From Granulosicoccaceae bacterium (GTDB lineage: Bacteria > Pseudomonadota > Gammaproteobacteria > Granulosicoccales > Granulosicoccaceae), in the NCBI GenBank assembly GCA_023301405.1, contig JALZUX010000484.1, positions 1 through 19,631 of the forward strand: a stretch of 19,631 bases of DNA, given 5' to 3'. Positions 1 to 8,494 of the stretch are shown piece by piece. A model generated the notes under the pieces. It worked only from the letters and a program-made list of their open reading frames with translations. It searched no databases and was not told where the DNA came from. Position 1 is the stretch's first letter, and each line of letters begins with the position of its first letter. The position numbers were made by a program, and so were the translations under genes.

Positions 1-1319
1 GGTATTCGGGCAATCTTCGCTATGATGGTTTCAATGTCTTTCACACCTATTGTCTTCTTTTGATTTGAAGATTTGGGCTGTAACCTGCGACTAGCGCCTG
101 CTTCATCAATGATATCAATTGCCTTGTCGGGCAGAAAACGGTCATTGACGTATCGATCCGATAGCTCTGCGGCGGCTTTCAGTGCGCTGCTTGAGTATTT
201 AACTTCATGAAAGGCCTCAAAATTGCTTTTTAGACCTTTAAGAATTTCTAGTGTCTCGGATACCGTGGGTTCGGCCACATCAACTTTCTGAAAACGTCGA
301 GACAATGCGCGATCTTTCTCAAAGATGCCGCGATATTCCTGGTAAGTCGTAGAGCCAAGACACTTAAGCTCACCAGAAGCCAACATGGGCTTGATCAGGT
401 TTGAAGCATCCATCACCCCACCCGATGCCGCACCAGCACCGATAATGGTGTGGATCTCATCGATAAACAAAATCGCACCATCGTCTTTTTGTAACTGACC
501 CAGAACAGCCTTAAGTCGTTTTTCGAAGTCACCGCGATACTTGGTGCCGGCAACCAACGCGCCAAGGTCAAGCGAGTAGATAGTGCTTTCAAGCAGCACA
601 TCGGGCATTTCACCTGCAACAATTTTAAGCGCCAAGCCCTCAGCAATTGCAGTTTTACCCACGCCAGCTTCACCAACCAACAAGGGATTGTTTTTTCGAC
701 GACGGCAGAGTATCTGCGCCGAACGCTCGATCTCTTTCTCTCGACCGATGAGCGGGTCGATTTTGCCTTCCTTCGCCTTCTGGTTCAGGTTTGTTGCATA
801 TTTATCAAGCGGAGACACTTCGGCCTCGGCTTCTTCCATACCAACGTCGTTACCCAGATCTTCAAGCTCACCTTTGTCTTCGTCCGCAATCTTGGAAATC
901 CCATGAGAGATGTAATTCACCACATCTAGTCGGGTAACGTTTTGCTTATTCAGTAAATAAACAGTATGAGAGTCTTGCTCACCAAAGATTGCAACCAATA
1001 CATTTGCGCCGGTTACCTCTTTCTTACCAGATGACTGCACATGGAAAACCGCGCGCTGCAATACCCGCTGAAAGCCCAGTGTTGGCTGCGTTTCCCGATT
1101 GTCGGAGTCTTCCAGCAATGGAGTGTTTTCATCGATAAACTCTACCAATTCAGCACGCAATGATTCTAGCTCGCCACCGCACGAACGTAGCACCTGTGCG
1201 GCTGTTGGATTGTCTAACAAAGCCAGCAACAAATGTTCAACCGTCATGAATTCATAACGTTTCTCACGTGCTTCTTTAAAAGCGTTGTTCAACGTGAATT
1301 CGAGTTCTTTGCTCAACAT
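1..1319 (-). CDS. clpA: ATP-dependent Clp protease ATP-binding subunit ClpA (partial, C-terminal half off the window)
   Basis: ClpA is the AAA+ unfoldase that feeds substrates to ClpP in the cytoplasm. The visible part begins at an ATG (1317-1319) with MLSKELEFTLNNAF, the start of the Clp N-domain that docks ClpS. It continues through an acidic linker into the first AAA+ module. Walker A (GEAGVGKTAIAEG) lies near 645-685 and Walker B (ILFIDEIHT) near 440-470; the arm YVNDRFLPDKAIDIIDEAGA follows near 100-160. The frame is open to base 1, where the sequence reads AKIARIP, so D1 is nearly complete and D2 is off the window. clpS lies immediately upstream on the same strand, the usual proteobacterial pair. 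A purine-rich GAGAGA precedes the ATG. Assignment as ClpA rather than ClpB or ClpC rests on the N-domain sequence and the clpS partner. Confidence 0.97.
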   Translation of the reverse strand, partial: MLSKELEFTLNNAFKEAREKRYEFMTVEHLLLALLDNPTAAQVLRSCGGELESLRAELVEFIDENTPLLEDSDNRETQPTLGFQRVLQRAVFHVQSSGKKEVTGANVLVAIFGEQDSHTVYLLNKQNVTRLDVVNYISHGISKIADEDKGELEDLGNDVGMEEAEAEVSPLDKYATNLNQKAKEGKIDPLIGREKEIERSAQILCRRRKNNPLLVGEAGVGKTAIAEGLALKIVAGEMPDVLLESTIYSLDLGALVAGTKYRGDFEKRLKAVLGQLQKDDGAILFIDEIHTIIGAGAASGGVMDASNLIKPMLASGELKCLGSTTYQEYRGIFEKDRALSRRFQKVDVAEPTVSETLEILKGLKSNFEAFHEVKYSSSALKAAAELSDRYVNDRFLPDKAIDIIDEAGASRRLQPKSSNQKKTIGVKDIETIIAKIARI

Positions 1320-1365
1320 CTCACGGATCTCTCTATATAGTTATTTATTATTTTTTTAATCACAG

Positions 1366-1683
1366 CTATGCCTCCTCCATGTCACACATTAACGGATGTT
1401 GATTGTCACGTGAATACTGGTTCACATGAACAACTTTTGTTTCCGCCAACTCGCGAGTAAACACCCCACAAACTCCTTTACCCCGACTGTGGACATGTAG
1501 CATGACTTGAGTCGCCTTTTCCCGATCCATGGAAAAGAAGCTTTCCAACACCAAAACAACGAACTCCATCGGAGTGTAGTCATCATTAAGTATCACCACT
1601 TTATACATGGGTGGCTTCTTAAGAATGGGCTTCGCTACTTCAACCGCCGTTCCGGAATCTTCTATAAACTCTTTGTCTGACAT
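1366..1683 (-). CDS. clpS: ClpS, N-end rule adaptor of ClpAP
   Basis: ClpS binds proteins with N-terminal Leu, Phe, Tyr or Trp and hands them to ClpA for degradation by ClpP. The 105-residue product has the usual length. Residues 1-24 are a flexible N-terminal tail, which engages ClpA in known homologues. The folded core follows with [18 protein letters not shown] (25-42), which carries the N-degron pocket Asn33-Asp34-Asp35. Next come [17 protein letters not shown] (49-65, with the conserved pocket His65), [16 protein letters not shown] and the C-terminal [12 protein letters not shown]. The gene lies 46 bases upstream of clpA on the same strand, so the two are probably cotranscribed. No terminator is visible between them. 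Confidence 0.97.
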   Translation of the reverse strand: MSDKEFIEDSGTAVEVAKPILKKPPMYKVVILNDDYTPMEFVVLVLESFFSMDREKATQVMLHVHSRGKGVCGVFTRELAETKVVHVNQYSRDNQHPLMCDMEEA

Positions 1684-1754
1684 AACCCTACAATAATACT
1701 TTCGACACTATGTGTTACACCTGAATAGCCGCACTACACGACGGTTTGCACTGC

Positions 1755-1766
1755 AATTCTAGAATT
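1755..1766. repeat. 12-bp perfect palindrome upstream of clpS
   Basis: AATTCTAGAATT reads the same on both strands. It overlaps a second dyad, TTGCA-C-TGCAA (1746-1756). Both lie in the clpS-fadE intergenic region, 63-83 bases upstream of the clpS start, where a promoter or operator would be expected. Function is unknown; an AT-rich palindrome of this length can occur by chance. Confidence 0.4.
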
Positions 1767-1900
1767 CACCAGTATACTATTGATTCGACTGGCCTTGCCT
1801 CAAGAATAAGATCCCGTTCCGCGTTGAATAAATATGGCGACTGTGAAGCAGGTTTCAACGTAGCGGGGGAAATTCACTGAAAATACCCCTAACAGGACCG

Positions 1901-4372
1901 TCAGCTGGCTTCTGCCAACCCCATAGGATGCTGCTCTCGAACCATCCCTGATTGCCTGAAGCCACCCGGGAAGTCGTCTACCATAATAACCTTGTGAGTT
2001 GCGGCTGCCGAAGCACTCAATAGTTTCGACTGATCAGCTGATAGCTCGCCCTTTTCCACCAGTATTGTCAACCAGGTTTCAAGGCCTTGATCATAAGGTT
2101 TACGCAGCCCGCGGTCCTTCAGATCTTTTTCTATCGGGTCTGCCTCGATCGCAAGCTTCATCGCCACCTCAAGGCAACCCGTGATATCTTGAGGATCTTC
2201 GTTAATATACAGTGTATCGGTCAGCCGATCACGACTTTCACCAGGTTCCAACAGCAAACCGGCCACTTTACTGCCTAATTTGTCGTTAGGCGTTCGGAAC
2301 CTGCGGCCCAACGGAAATATGACGCCACGAAGTATCATTCCAACCCATTTATTTGGAAAGTTCCGTAGGATTTGATCCAGAGCCACCTGGGTCTGGTAAA
2401 TACAGTGCTTAGCACCCCACTCGACGAGTGGCATATCAGCAGCCGGCCTGCCATCGTCTTCGAAACGCTTGAGCACTGCTGACCCCATGTACATATAAAT
2501 CAGGCCATCTGCAAATCGACCCGATAATTTCTCTTTGCGTTTCAGTGCGCCGCCCAGAAACAACAACGTGAAGTCTGCCAAAAACGAATAACCAGCACTC
2601 ATTCGAGCCAGACGCCTGAAGTATTTAGCGGTTGGACCACCAACTGGCGATCGTGCAAACCTGCCACGCGTCAAACCGTGAAACATTGCCTGCGCCCCAC
2701 TACTGATCGCATAGCCAATGTGACCTACCAGAGCGACATCAAATGCCGCAACGGCTTTATCGTGATCTTCAATTGATGCGGCTTCTATTTCTGCAACTAA
2801 ATGTGGATGACAACGCATCGCCCCTTGCCCGAATACAATCATACTTCGGGTCAAAATATTTGCACCCTCAACGGTAATGCCAACTGGCACGCCTTCATAG
2901 GCACGGGCCAGATAGTTGCTCGGCCCCATGCAAATACCTTTGCCACCATGAACATCCATTGCATCATTCATCACTGAGCGCATGTTTTCGGTGTTGAAGT
3001 ATTTCAAGATACCACTGGCTACAGACGGTCTCTCACCCTGATCCAGTGCCGCACAAGTCAGTCGTCTGCCAGAATCCATTAAATAAGTCATTCCACCAAT
3101 TCGGGCGACGGCCTCTTCTACGCCTTCGAATTTACCAATGGGAATATTAAACTGCTTGCGCACTCTTGCGTAGGCACCGGTATAACGAGATGCCGCCATG
3201 CCAGCCGCAGCGCCGGAGGAAGGCAACGAAATACCCCGCCCCGTCGACAGTGACTCCATCAGCATTCTCCAACCCTTACCCAGATTGTCTTGTCCACCAA
3301 TTATCCAATCCATCGGTACAAAGACATCTTTGCCACTGTTAGGGCCATTCATGAAAGACTGATTCAGCGGAAAGTGGCGTCGACCAATCGTCACACCATC
3401 AGTGTCCGCCGGAATCAACGCGCATGTGATCCCGAGGTCTTCAGTGTCACCGATCAAGTGATCCGGGTCATACGCTTTGAACGCCAACCCGACAATAGTC
3501 GCCACCGGACCAAGAGTGATGTAACGCTTGTTCCAGTTCACCCGCAACCCTAGCGTTTCAATTCCGTTATGCATCTGCTTGCAGACAATGCCAAAATCGG
3601 GCAACGAGGCGGCGTCGGAACCCGCAGAAGGACCAGTCAACGCGAAGCACGGCAGTTCTTCGCCAACCGCTAGCCGCGGCAAATAATAATCTCGTTGCTC
3701 ATCAGTACCATAGTGCAACAGCAACTCAGCAGGACCAAGCGAATTAGGCACCATCACTGTCGAACCAGCAGTGACACTACGGGCTGAAATTCGGGTCACC
3801 ACAGCAGAGTGACCGTAGGCACTGAAGCCAAGGCCCCCGTAGTGCTCTGGAATCACCATACCAAAAAACTTGTTCTTTTTGATAAACTCCCAAACGTGCG
3901 GCGGTAAGTCATTGTGCTCATAGGTAATTTCCCAATCATCAAGCATTGCGCATAGCTCGTTGGTTGGGCCGTCAAGAAACGCCTGCTCAGCCTCGCTAAG
4001 GCTGGCCGCCGGCGTGCTCATCAGTTTTGACCAATCAGGATTACCACGAAAAAGCTCGGCCTCCCACCACACGGTGCCCGCTTCGATGGCGTCACGCTCG
4101 GTCTGGGACATCGGTGGCAGCACAGCGCGCACATACCCCAACAACGGCACGGTTAGAATCTTTTGTCGAATCGACGCTACGTTCATAATGACAGCAACCC
4201 CGATCAACGTTAACCAAACCGCCGCTCCTACAAAACCACTCACCGCACCAATCAATGTAAACGCCAGTAAGGCGACACCAAACACCGCGGTAATAGCTTT
4301 CAGCGTATGAGCAAACTTTGCCAATGCAAAGGTCAATGCAAGCAAGATCAACAAGCAAAATATGATCGTCAT
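1901..4372 (-). CDS. fadE: Membrane-anchored acyl-CoA dehydrogenase, FadE type
   Basis: FadE carries out the first step of fatty acid beta-oxidation, the FAD-dependent oxidation of acyl-CoA to trans-2-enoyl-CoA. The 823-residue length matches the roughly 814-residue E. coli FadE and is far longer than soluble acyl-CoA dehydrogenases. Residues 1-65 form two or three hydrophobic membrane segments. A short linker leads to the dehydrogenase core, with IPEHYGGLGFSAYGHS and, further on, ALTGPSAGSDAAS. AYEGVPVGITVEGANILTRS follows; Glu502, in TVEGAN, corresponds to the conserved acidic residue expected to be the base. The last 250 or so residues are the FadE-specific C-terminal region (DUF1974). The ATG at 4372 follows TGGAATCTTT, a plausible ribosome binding site. 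The gene is divergent from folE and shares a 150-bp upstream region; no convincing FadR or PsrA operator was seen there. Confidence 0.95.
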   Translation of the reverse strand: MTIIFCLLILLALTFALAKFAHTLKAITAVFGVALLAFTLIGAVSGFVGAAVWLTLIGVAVIMNVASIRQKILTVPLLGYVRAVLPPMSQTERDAIEAGTVWWEAELFRGNPDWSKLMSTPAASLSEAEQAFLDGPTNELCAMLDDWEITYEHNDLPPHVWEFIKKNKFFGMVIPEHYGGLGFSAYGHSAVVTRISARSVTAGSTVMVPNSLGPAELLLHYGTDEQRDYYLPRLAVGEELPCFALTGPSAGSDAASLPDFGIVCKQMHNGIETLGLRVNWNKRYITLGPVATIVGLAFKAYDPDHLIGDTEDLGITCALIPADTDGVTIGRRHFPLNQSFMNGPNSGKDVFVPMDWIIGGQDNLGKGWRMLMESLSTGRGISLPSSGAAAGMAASRYTGAYARVRKQFNIPIGKFEGVEEAVARIGGMTYLMDSGRRLTCAALDQGERPSVASGILKYFNTENMRSVMNDAMDVHGGKGICMGPSNYLARAYEGVPVGITVEGANILTRSMIVFGQGAMRCHPHLVAEIEAASIEDHDKAVAAFDVALVGHIGYAISSGAQAMFHGLTRGRFARSPVGGPTAKYFRRLARMSAGYSFLADFTLLFLGGALKRKEKLSGRFADGLIYMYMGSAVLKRFEDDGRPAADMPLVEWGAKHCIYQTQVALDQILRNFPNKWVGMILRGVIFPLGRRFRTPNDKLGSKVAGLLLEPGESRDRLTDTLYINEDPQDITGCLEVAMKLAIEADPIEKDLKDRGLRKPYDQGLETWLTILVEKGELSADQSKLLSASAAATHKVIMVDDFPGGFRQSGMVREQHPMGLAEAS

Positions 4373-4522
4373 AAAGATTCCAGTTAATGCCAGACGCAGT
4401 TGCGGACGGCAATTTCTTTTAAACTTAAATACAATGGCTTAGGTTAGCGACAAATTGAAGTTGGCATCCGCATCAAGCACAATGCGCTAGCGCACTGGCA
4501 ACGACAACAATCGGATAAGGCA

Positions 4523-5065
4523 TTGCAAAGCGAATTCAAAAAAATAATTGAGCAAATCGGCGAAGACCCAAACCGTGAAGGCTTGGTCAAAACTCCGGAA
4601 CGCGCCGCAAGGGCGATGCAGTTCCTGACACAGGGGTACTCGCAAACACTTGACCAAATTTTGAATAATGCGGTTTTTGAATCCGATAGTGACGAAATGG
4701 TGATCGTGAAAAACATTGAGCTCTACTCAATGTGCGAACACCACATGCTGCCATTTATTGGTAAATGCCACGTTGCCTACTTACCCCAAGGCAAGGTAAT
4801 CGGGCTTTCCAAAATTGCCAGAATCGTCGATATGTTTGCCAGACGCCTGCAAATACAGGAAAACCTGACCAAGCAAATCGCCGATGCAGTTCAATCAGTC
4901 ACTGATGGCCAGGGTGTTGCCGTGGTGGTGGAATCAAAGCACCTTTGCATGATGATGCGCGGCGTGGAAAAGCAAAACTCCACAATGACGACCTCAGTCA
5001 TGCTGGGTCGGTTTAAAAAAGACATCAATACAAGAAACGAATTTCTCAGCCTTCTGCGCAATTAA
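4523..5065 (+). CDS. folE: GTP cyclohydrolase I (type IA, FolE)
   Basis: FolE converts GTP to 7,8-dihydroneopterin triphosphate, the entry step of tetrahydrofolate synthesis. The 180-residue protein aligns by eye along its full length with the short Pseudomonas-type FolE. Zinc ligands are Cys71 and His74 in MCEHHMLPF and Cys142 in [14 protein letters not shown]. The active-site region also includes the conserved [21 protein letters not shown] helix. The start is TTG at 4523: the frame holds no other usual start codon upstream before its stop at 4445, homologues begin at this point, and GGATAAGG lies just before it at unusually short spacing. It is divergent from fadE and 85-115 bases ahead of tupB on the same strand, with no clear terminator between, so read-through into tup is possible. 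Confidence 0.96.
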   Translation: MQSEFKKIIEQIGEDPNREGLVKTPERAARAMQFLTQGYSQTLDQILNNAVFESDSDEMVIVKNIELYSMCEHHMLPFIGKCHVAYLPQGKVIGLSKIARIVDMFARRLQIQENLTKQIADAVQSVTDGQGVAVVVESKHLCMMMRGVEKQNSTMTTSVMLGRFKKDINTRNEFLSLLRN

Positions 5066-5067
5066 TA

Positions 5068-5118
5068 TTCACTTCCGTTTAATTCACAACTTGCTTAATT
5101 TGATCTTCACTCTTGTAT
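5068..5118 (+). promoter_or_regulatory. Possible tup control region with degenerate direct repeats
   Basis: The folE-tupB gap holds two related elements, TTCACAACTTGCTTAA (5083-5098) and TTCACTCTTGTATAA (5106-5120). They follow the pattern TTCAC(1-2)CTTG-N2-TAA and start 23 bases apart, about two helical turns. A third TTCAC sits at 5068. Repeats with this spacing would suit a dimeric regulator, and the convergent TaoR-like protein is the natural candidate. This is inference; no established motif was matched. Confidence 0.25.
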
Positions 5119-5180
5119 AAACCTGCATAATTAGGCAATATTTCCATAAGTTGGATGAAATTGTCCTATTTACGGAAATT

Positions 5181-5876
5181 ATGCAGGAATTCAAGCAATC
5201 TTTTAGTCACGCATTCGACCTCTTAAAACAGGCTGATCCCGCCTTGCTGGAGATCGTCAGGCTGTCTTTGGTGGTGAGCTTGAGCGCTACTTTTCTCGCC
5301 TGCCTGATTGGACTGCCACTTGGCGCCTTACTTGCCACCCGTGACTTTCCCGGTAAGTGGCTACTAACGGTAATCACCAATACCCTGATGGGCATGCCAC
5401 CCGTTGTCCTGGGATTACTGGTTTACATGCTGTTATCCGGATCAGGCCCTCTTGGCTGGATGCAACTCTTGTATACACCACACGCAATGATCATTGTGCA
5501 GCTCCTGTTAGTCTTGCCAATCGTCACCGCCCTGACCAGACAAATTATTGAAGAAAGCTGGAATGATTATAAAGAGCAATTTCAATCGCTCTGCGTTCCC
5601 CGCTTTACCGCTGTGCAAACCCTATTGTGGGATACACGTGGCGCTTTATTGACGGCAGCGTTAGCAGGTTTCGCTCGTGCAATCTCTGAAGTCGGTGCTG
5701 TAATTTTAGTTGGCGGCAACATCAATCACGTCACACGAGTGATGACGACTGCCATCGCATTAGAAACATCTAAGGGAGAGTTGGCACTGGCACTGGCACT
5801 TGGGATGATTTTACTTGCCATTGCCTTGGCAGTTAATGCACTGGTTTACAGCTTCAAAGGGAGAGCAACCCAATGA
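5181..5876 (+). CDS. tupB: Tungstate ABC transporter permease TupB
   Basis: TupB is the inner-membrane channel subunit of the TupABC oxyanion importer. The protein is almost entirely hydrophobic, with about five membrane segments, for example EIVRLSLVVSLSATFLACLI near the start and GELALALALGMILLAIALAV near the end. It carries the cytoplasmic coupling (EAA-type) loop AALAGFARAISEVGAVILVG, characteristic of TupB. I use ATG 5181, giving 231 residues and preceded by CGGAAATT; an in-frame TTG at 5151 would add ten residues but has a weaker ribosome binding site. The stop codon overlaps the tupC start (ATGA), which indicates translational coupling. Assignment to tungstate rather than molybdate follows from the family and from tupC and tupA. 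Confidence 0.9.
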   Translation: MQEFKQSFSHAFDLLKQADPALLEIVRLSLVVSLSATFLACLIGLPLGALLATRDFPGKWLLTVITNTLMGMPPVVLGLLVYMLLSGSGPLGWMQLLYTPHAMIIVQLLLVLPIVTALTRQIIEESWNDYKEQFQSLCVPRFTAVQTLLWDTRGALLTAALAGFARAISEVGAVILVGGNINHVTRVMTTAIALETSKGELALALALGMILLAIALAVNALVYSFKGRATQ

Positions 5877-6688
5877 GTATTGATAAGCCAGCCCCTGCAG
5901 CAAAGCCCGTAACGAAAAGCCCTCGATCAAAACATAACCCATCATCAACAGGTGACACAGATCATCTGCAAACTTCCCTGCTTCCATTAAGGGTGCGATC
6001 AGTTAATCTTAATATCAATTCAACTGTTTTATTGAAAAATATTAACATTGATATTACTGATCATAAAATCACAGTACTGATGGGTCATAACGGCGCAGGA
6101 AAAAGCCTATTGATACGTGTTATACACGGCCTTATCACACCGCAGTCAGGCACAATCGAATGGAACGGTATGCCCGTTGCCGGCACCGCAACGCGTGAAC
6201 AACAATCCATGGTATTTCAAAAACCAATACTACTTAAGCGAAGCGTTGCAGCGAACGTAGACTACGTTCTGGCACTTAGGAACCTGACAAGTAAAACCCG
6301 CCGCAATGAACTTCTTAGCTTGTCAGGGCTACTTGATAAATCCCAACAAGCTGCCCGATCACTATCAGGCGGTGAACAACAAAGACTGGCCATGGCGCGA
6401 GCCCTTGCCACCAAGCCAAAAGTATTACTACTTGACGAACCCACCGCCAGTCTTGATCCAAACGCCACGCTTAAGATAGAAAGCTTGATCCGTGCTGCCA
6501 GCGAACAATCAATAAAAATCATCATGGTCACTCATGATGTTGCCCAGGCAAAGCGCCTGGCAAACGATGTGATATTTTTAAGTGCAGGTGAAATTGCCGA
6601 GCACAGCAATGCCAGCACTTTTTTCAAACAACCTACTTCAACCGCAGGCCACTCCTACATGAGTGGCTACCTTCCACAAACACTGTAG
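5873..6688 (+). CDS. tupC: Tungstate ABC transporter ATP-binding protein TupC
   Basis: This is the ATPase subunit powering TupB-mediated import. Motifs are complete: Walker A GHNGAGKS (71-78), Q-loop Gln116 in VFQKP, signature LSGGE (164-168), Walker B VLLLDEP (184-190), D-loop SLD (193-195) and switch His221. The 271-residue product begins with about 37 polar, Pro/Ser/Lys-rich residues ahead of the ATPase fold, longer than usual for such subunits, so initiation further in cannot be excluded. However, AAGGGAGAG precedes the ATG at 5873 and the ATGA overlap with tupB supports it. No C-terminal TOBE domain like that of ModC is visible, which agrees with the shorter TupC type. Confidence 0.91.
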   Translation: MSIDKPAPAAKPVTKSPRSKHNPSSTGDTDHLQTSLLPLRVRSVNLNINSTVLLKNINIDITDHKITVLMGHNGAGKSLLIRVIHGLITPQSGTIEWNGMPVAGTATREQQSMVFQKPILLKRSVAANVDYVLALRNLTSKTRRNELLSLSGLLDKSQQAARSLSGGEQQRLAMARALATKPKVLLLDEPTASLDPNATLKIESLIRAASEQSIKIIMVTHDVAQAKRLANDVIFLSAGEIAEHSNASTFFKQPTSTAGHSYMSGYLPQTL

Positions 6689-6698
6689 CCGCAAGCCC

Positions 6699-7505
6699 AT
6701 GAGAATTTTTTTACTAATCTTACTAAGCTACATCGCGTCTTCTGCCGCGATCGCAGAGAATTCAATCCTCGTGCAATCCACAACATCAACCGCCAACTCC
6801 GGGCTGTACGATTTTCTGCTACCGCACTTCCAGGCAAGCCATAATATTCAAGTCAAAGTTGTCGCTGTCGGCACAGGACAAGCGATACGAAACGCCCGCA
6901 ACTGCGACGCAGATGTCTTGCTGGTTCACGCCAAACACGCTGAGGAAAAATTTGTCGCTGATGGCTTTGGCATCAAGCGCCACGATTTAATGTACAACGA
7001 TTTTGTCATCGTCGGGCCAGAAAGCGATCCGGCAGAAATTGCACAATCTAACAACACAACGGACGCACTAATAAAAATAGCAGAAGTCAATGCGTTATTT
7101 GCATCACGTGGTGATAATTCCGGTACTCATAAAAAAGAACAAAAGCTTTGGGCACAAGCGAACGTTGATACCAAGCCACACAATGGCAAATGGTACCGCG
7201 AAACCGGCTCGGGCATGGGCGCCACACTTAACACAGCAGTAGGCATGAATGCCTACACACTGACAGACCGTGCCACATGGATAAGCTTCAAAAACCGACA
7301 ACAACACAAAATATTATTTGAAGGTGACGCAGAGCTATACAATCAATACGGCGTCATTTTGGTCAATAAAGACAACTGTGAGCGGGTTAACTCTGAGGCA
7401 GGGGAAATATTTATCGACTGGCTCACCACTGCAGACGGACAAGCACTGATTGCCGACTACCAACTTGATGGTCAGCAATTGTTTTACCCAAATGCTAAAC
7501 GGTGA
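6699..7505 (+). CDS. tupA: Periplasmic tungstate-binding protein TupA
   Basis: TupA captures tungstate (some members also take molybdate) in the periplasm and delivers it to TupBC. From ATG 6699 the product has 268 residues and a clean signal peptide, MRIFLLILLSYIASSAAIA, probably cleaved after residue 19. The mature protein opens with the family oxyanion motif STTSTANSGL (27-36). It continues with VGTGQAIRNARNCDADVLLVHA, where Asn68 occupies a position that is usually Gly. RGDNSGTHKKE and ETGSGMGATLNTAVGMNAYT, also typical of TupA, follow. An in-frame GTG at 6663 would place twelve extra polar residues before the signal peptide and overlap tupC, so it is rejected. The start lies ten bases after the tupC stop with no strong ribosome binding site, which suggests coupling. 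This is the last gene of the operon. Confidence 0.92.
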   Translation: MRIFLLILLSYIASSAAIAENSILVQSTTSTANSGLYDFLLPHFQASHNIQVKVVAVGTGQAIRNARNCDADVLLVHAKHAEEKFVADGFGIKRHDLMYNDFVIVGPESDPAEIAQSNNTTDALIKIAEVNALFASRGDNSGTHKKEQKLWAQANVDTKPHNGKWYRETGSGMGATLNTAVGMNAYTLTDRATWISFKNRQQHKILFEGDAELYNQYGVILVNKDNCERVNSEAGEIFIDWLTTADGQALIADYQLDGQQLFYPNAKR

Positions 7506-7521
7506 AGCAGAATTTAAGGCA

Positions 7522-7553
7522 GAAAAACGTAGCTTTATTCAGTAACGTTTTTC
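7522..7553. terminator. Probable bidirectional terminator between tupA and the regulator gene
   Basis: GAAAAACGT (7522-7530) is perfectly repeated in inverted form as ACGTTTTTC (7545-7553), with a 14-base loop. The hairpin sits between two convergent genes and ends in a T-run on either strand. The stem is AT-rich, so efficiency is uncertain. Confidence 0.5.
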
Positions 7554-7589
7554 GTGAACCAATAAATAATCACAATCGAGCAGCATAAT

Positions 7590-8456
7590 TCACCCAATAA
7601 AGCGAACACTAAAAACCTTATCAAGCCGATAGCCATCCAGTTTCTCAACTCGATCTAAAAATGTATTTGACTGACAAAACAAGACAAATTTTTGCATAGA
7701 TTCTTCAAACCAAAATCGCCGATCAATAAGAAGTTCAAGCGGTTCTTCAATCATCGGAAAAAAGCCTAACTGGTGTTGAGTGGCCAATGATTTCAGGCCC
7801 AGTGTACAATCGGCGTCCCCTTCAGCGACTGCAAGCACAGCATCAAATTCACTTCTTGCCACTATGGTGTAATTTAATTCTGCATTATCTATAGCCACTT
7901 CACTAAGCAGTGACTCCATTAAAATTTGACTACCAGACCCCTCTTGTCGCCCTGCGATAGAAAGGTTTTTTACGTCTGTAAAATCCTTTAACTTAAGCTG
8001 AGGATTAAAGACTAATCCACGCTGCCGGTAAACCCAACTCACCAACACACTTTCGGTAGACGTAAACTGACCCTCTACCTGAGGTACATTCCAGCCTTTT
8101 TGCTCAGGAAAATAAAGATGCAACGCTGAAACAGTAGCTTTTTTGCTGGCAAACTTCTGCAGACCATCAACACTGCCATCAAACGATGTAGCAATACCAC
8201 ACTGCGATTCACGCACGGCCCACTCTAGTAGTGGATCATGGGAGCCGGTAATTAATGATGTAGCAACAGTCGGTTCAGGGCTACTTGAATGTTGTAACAG
8301 CCAATGATCAATTGCGGCGCGCGAGAACAGCAACTTGCCTGTAGCCCTGGTACAGGGAATGGCTTCCTCTGCAGCAAGATCATAAACTTTGCGCTCTTTT
8401 AACCTGAGTAGTTCGGCAACTTCTTTAGTGGTCAGGTACTCAGGCGCAGAACTCAT
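7590..8456 (-). CDS. TaoR-like molybdate/tungstate-responsive regulator (excisionase-type HTH plus binding-protein-like domain)
   Basis: The 288-residue protein joins two domains. Residues 7-55 (YLTTKEVAELLRLKERKVYD, ending FSRAAIDHWL) form an excisionase/MerR-like helix-turn-helix (HTH_17). Residues about 70-285 resemble a periplasmic oxyanion-binding protein (PBP_like_2) but lack a signal peptide; recognisable motifs are GRQEGSGSQILMES and AVAEGDADCTLGLKS. This architecture is the TaoR family, known in Desulfovibrio to control tup and tungstoenzyme genes according to tungsten supply. The gene converges on tupBCA with an 85-bp gap, so tup is its likely target (inference). It starts 38 bases after the dusA stop on the same strand and may be read with dusA. 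The start ATG follows ACGGATAAA. Repressor or activator action cannot be read from the sequence. Confidence 0.82.
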   Translation of the reverse strand: MSSAPEYLTTKEVAELLRLKERKVYDLAAEEAIPCTRATGKLLFSRAAIDHWLLQHSSSPEPTVATSLITGSHDPLLEWAVRESQCGIATSFDGSVDGLQKFASKKATVSALHLYFPEQKGWNVPQVEGQFTSTESVLVSWVYRQRGLVFNPQLKLKDFTDVKNLSIAGRQEGSGSQILMESLLSEVAIDNAELNYTIVARSEFDAVLAVAEGDADCTLGLKSLATQHQLGFFPMIEEPLELLIDRRFWFEESMQKFVLFCQSNTFLDRVEKLDGYRLDKVFSVRFIG

Positions 8457-8494
8457 GTGTTTTTATCCGTAAGAACATCTGTTGCCATTTTAAT

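Noticed and set aside
583..906. 107-codon plus-strand frame opposite clpA
   Set aside because: It lies antisense within clpA, whose minus-strand translation matches the family throughout; the opposite product is low-complexity.
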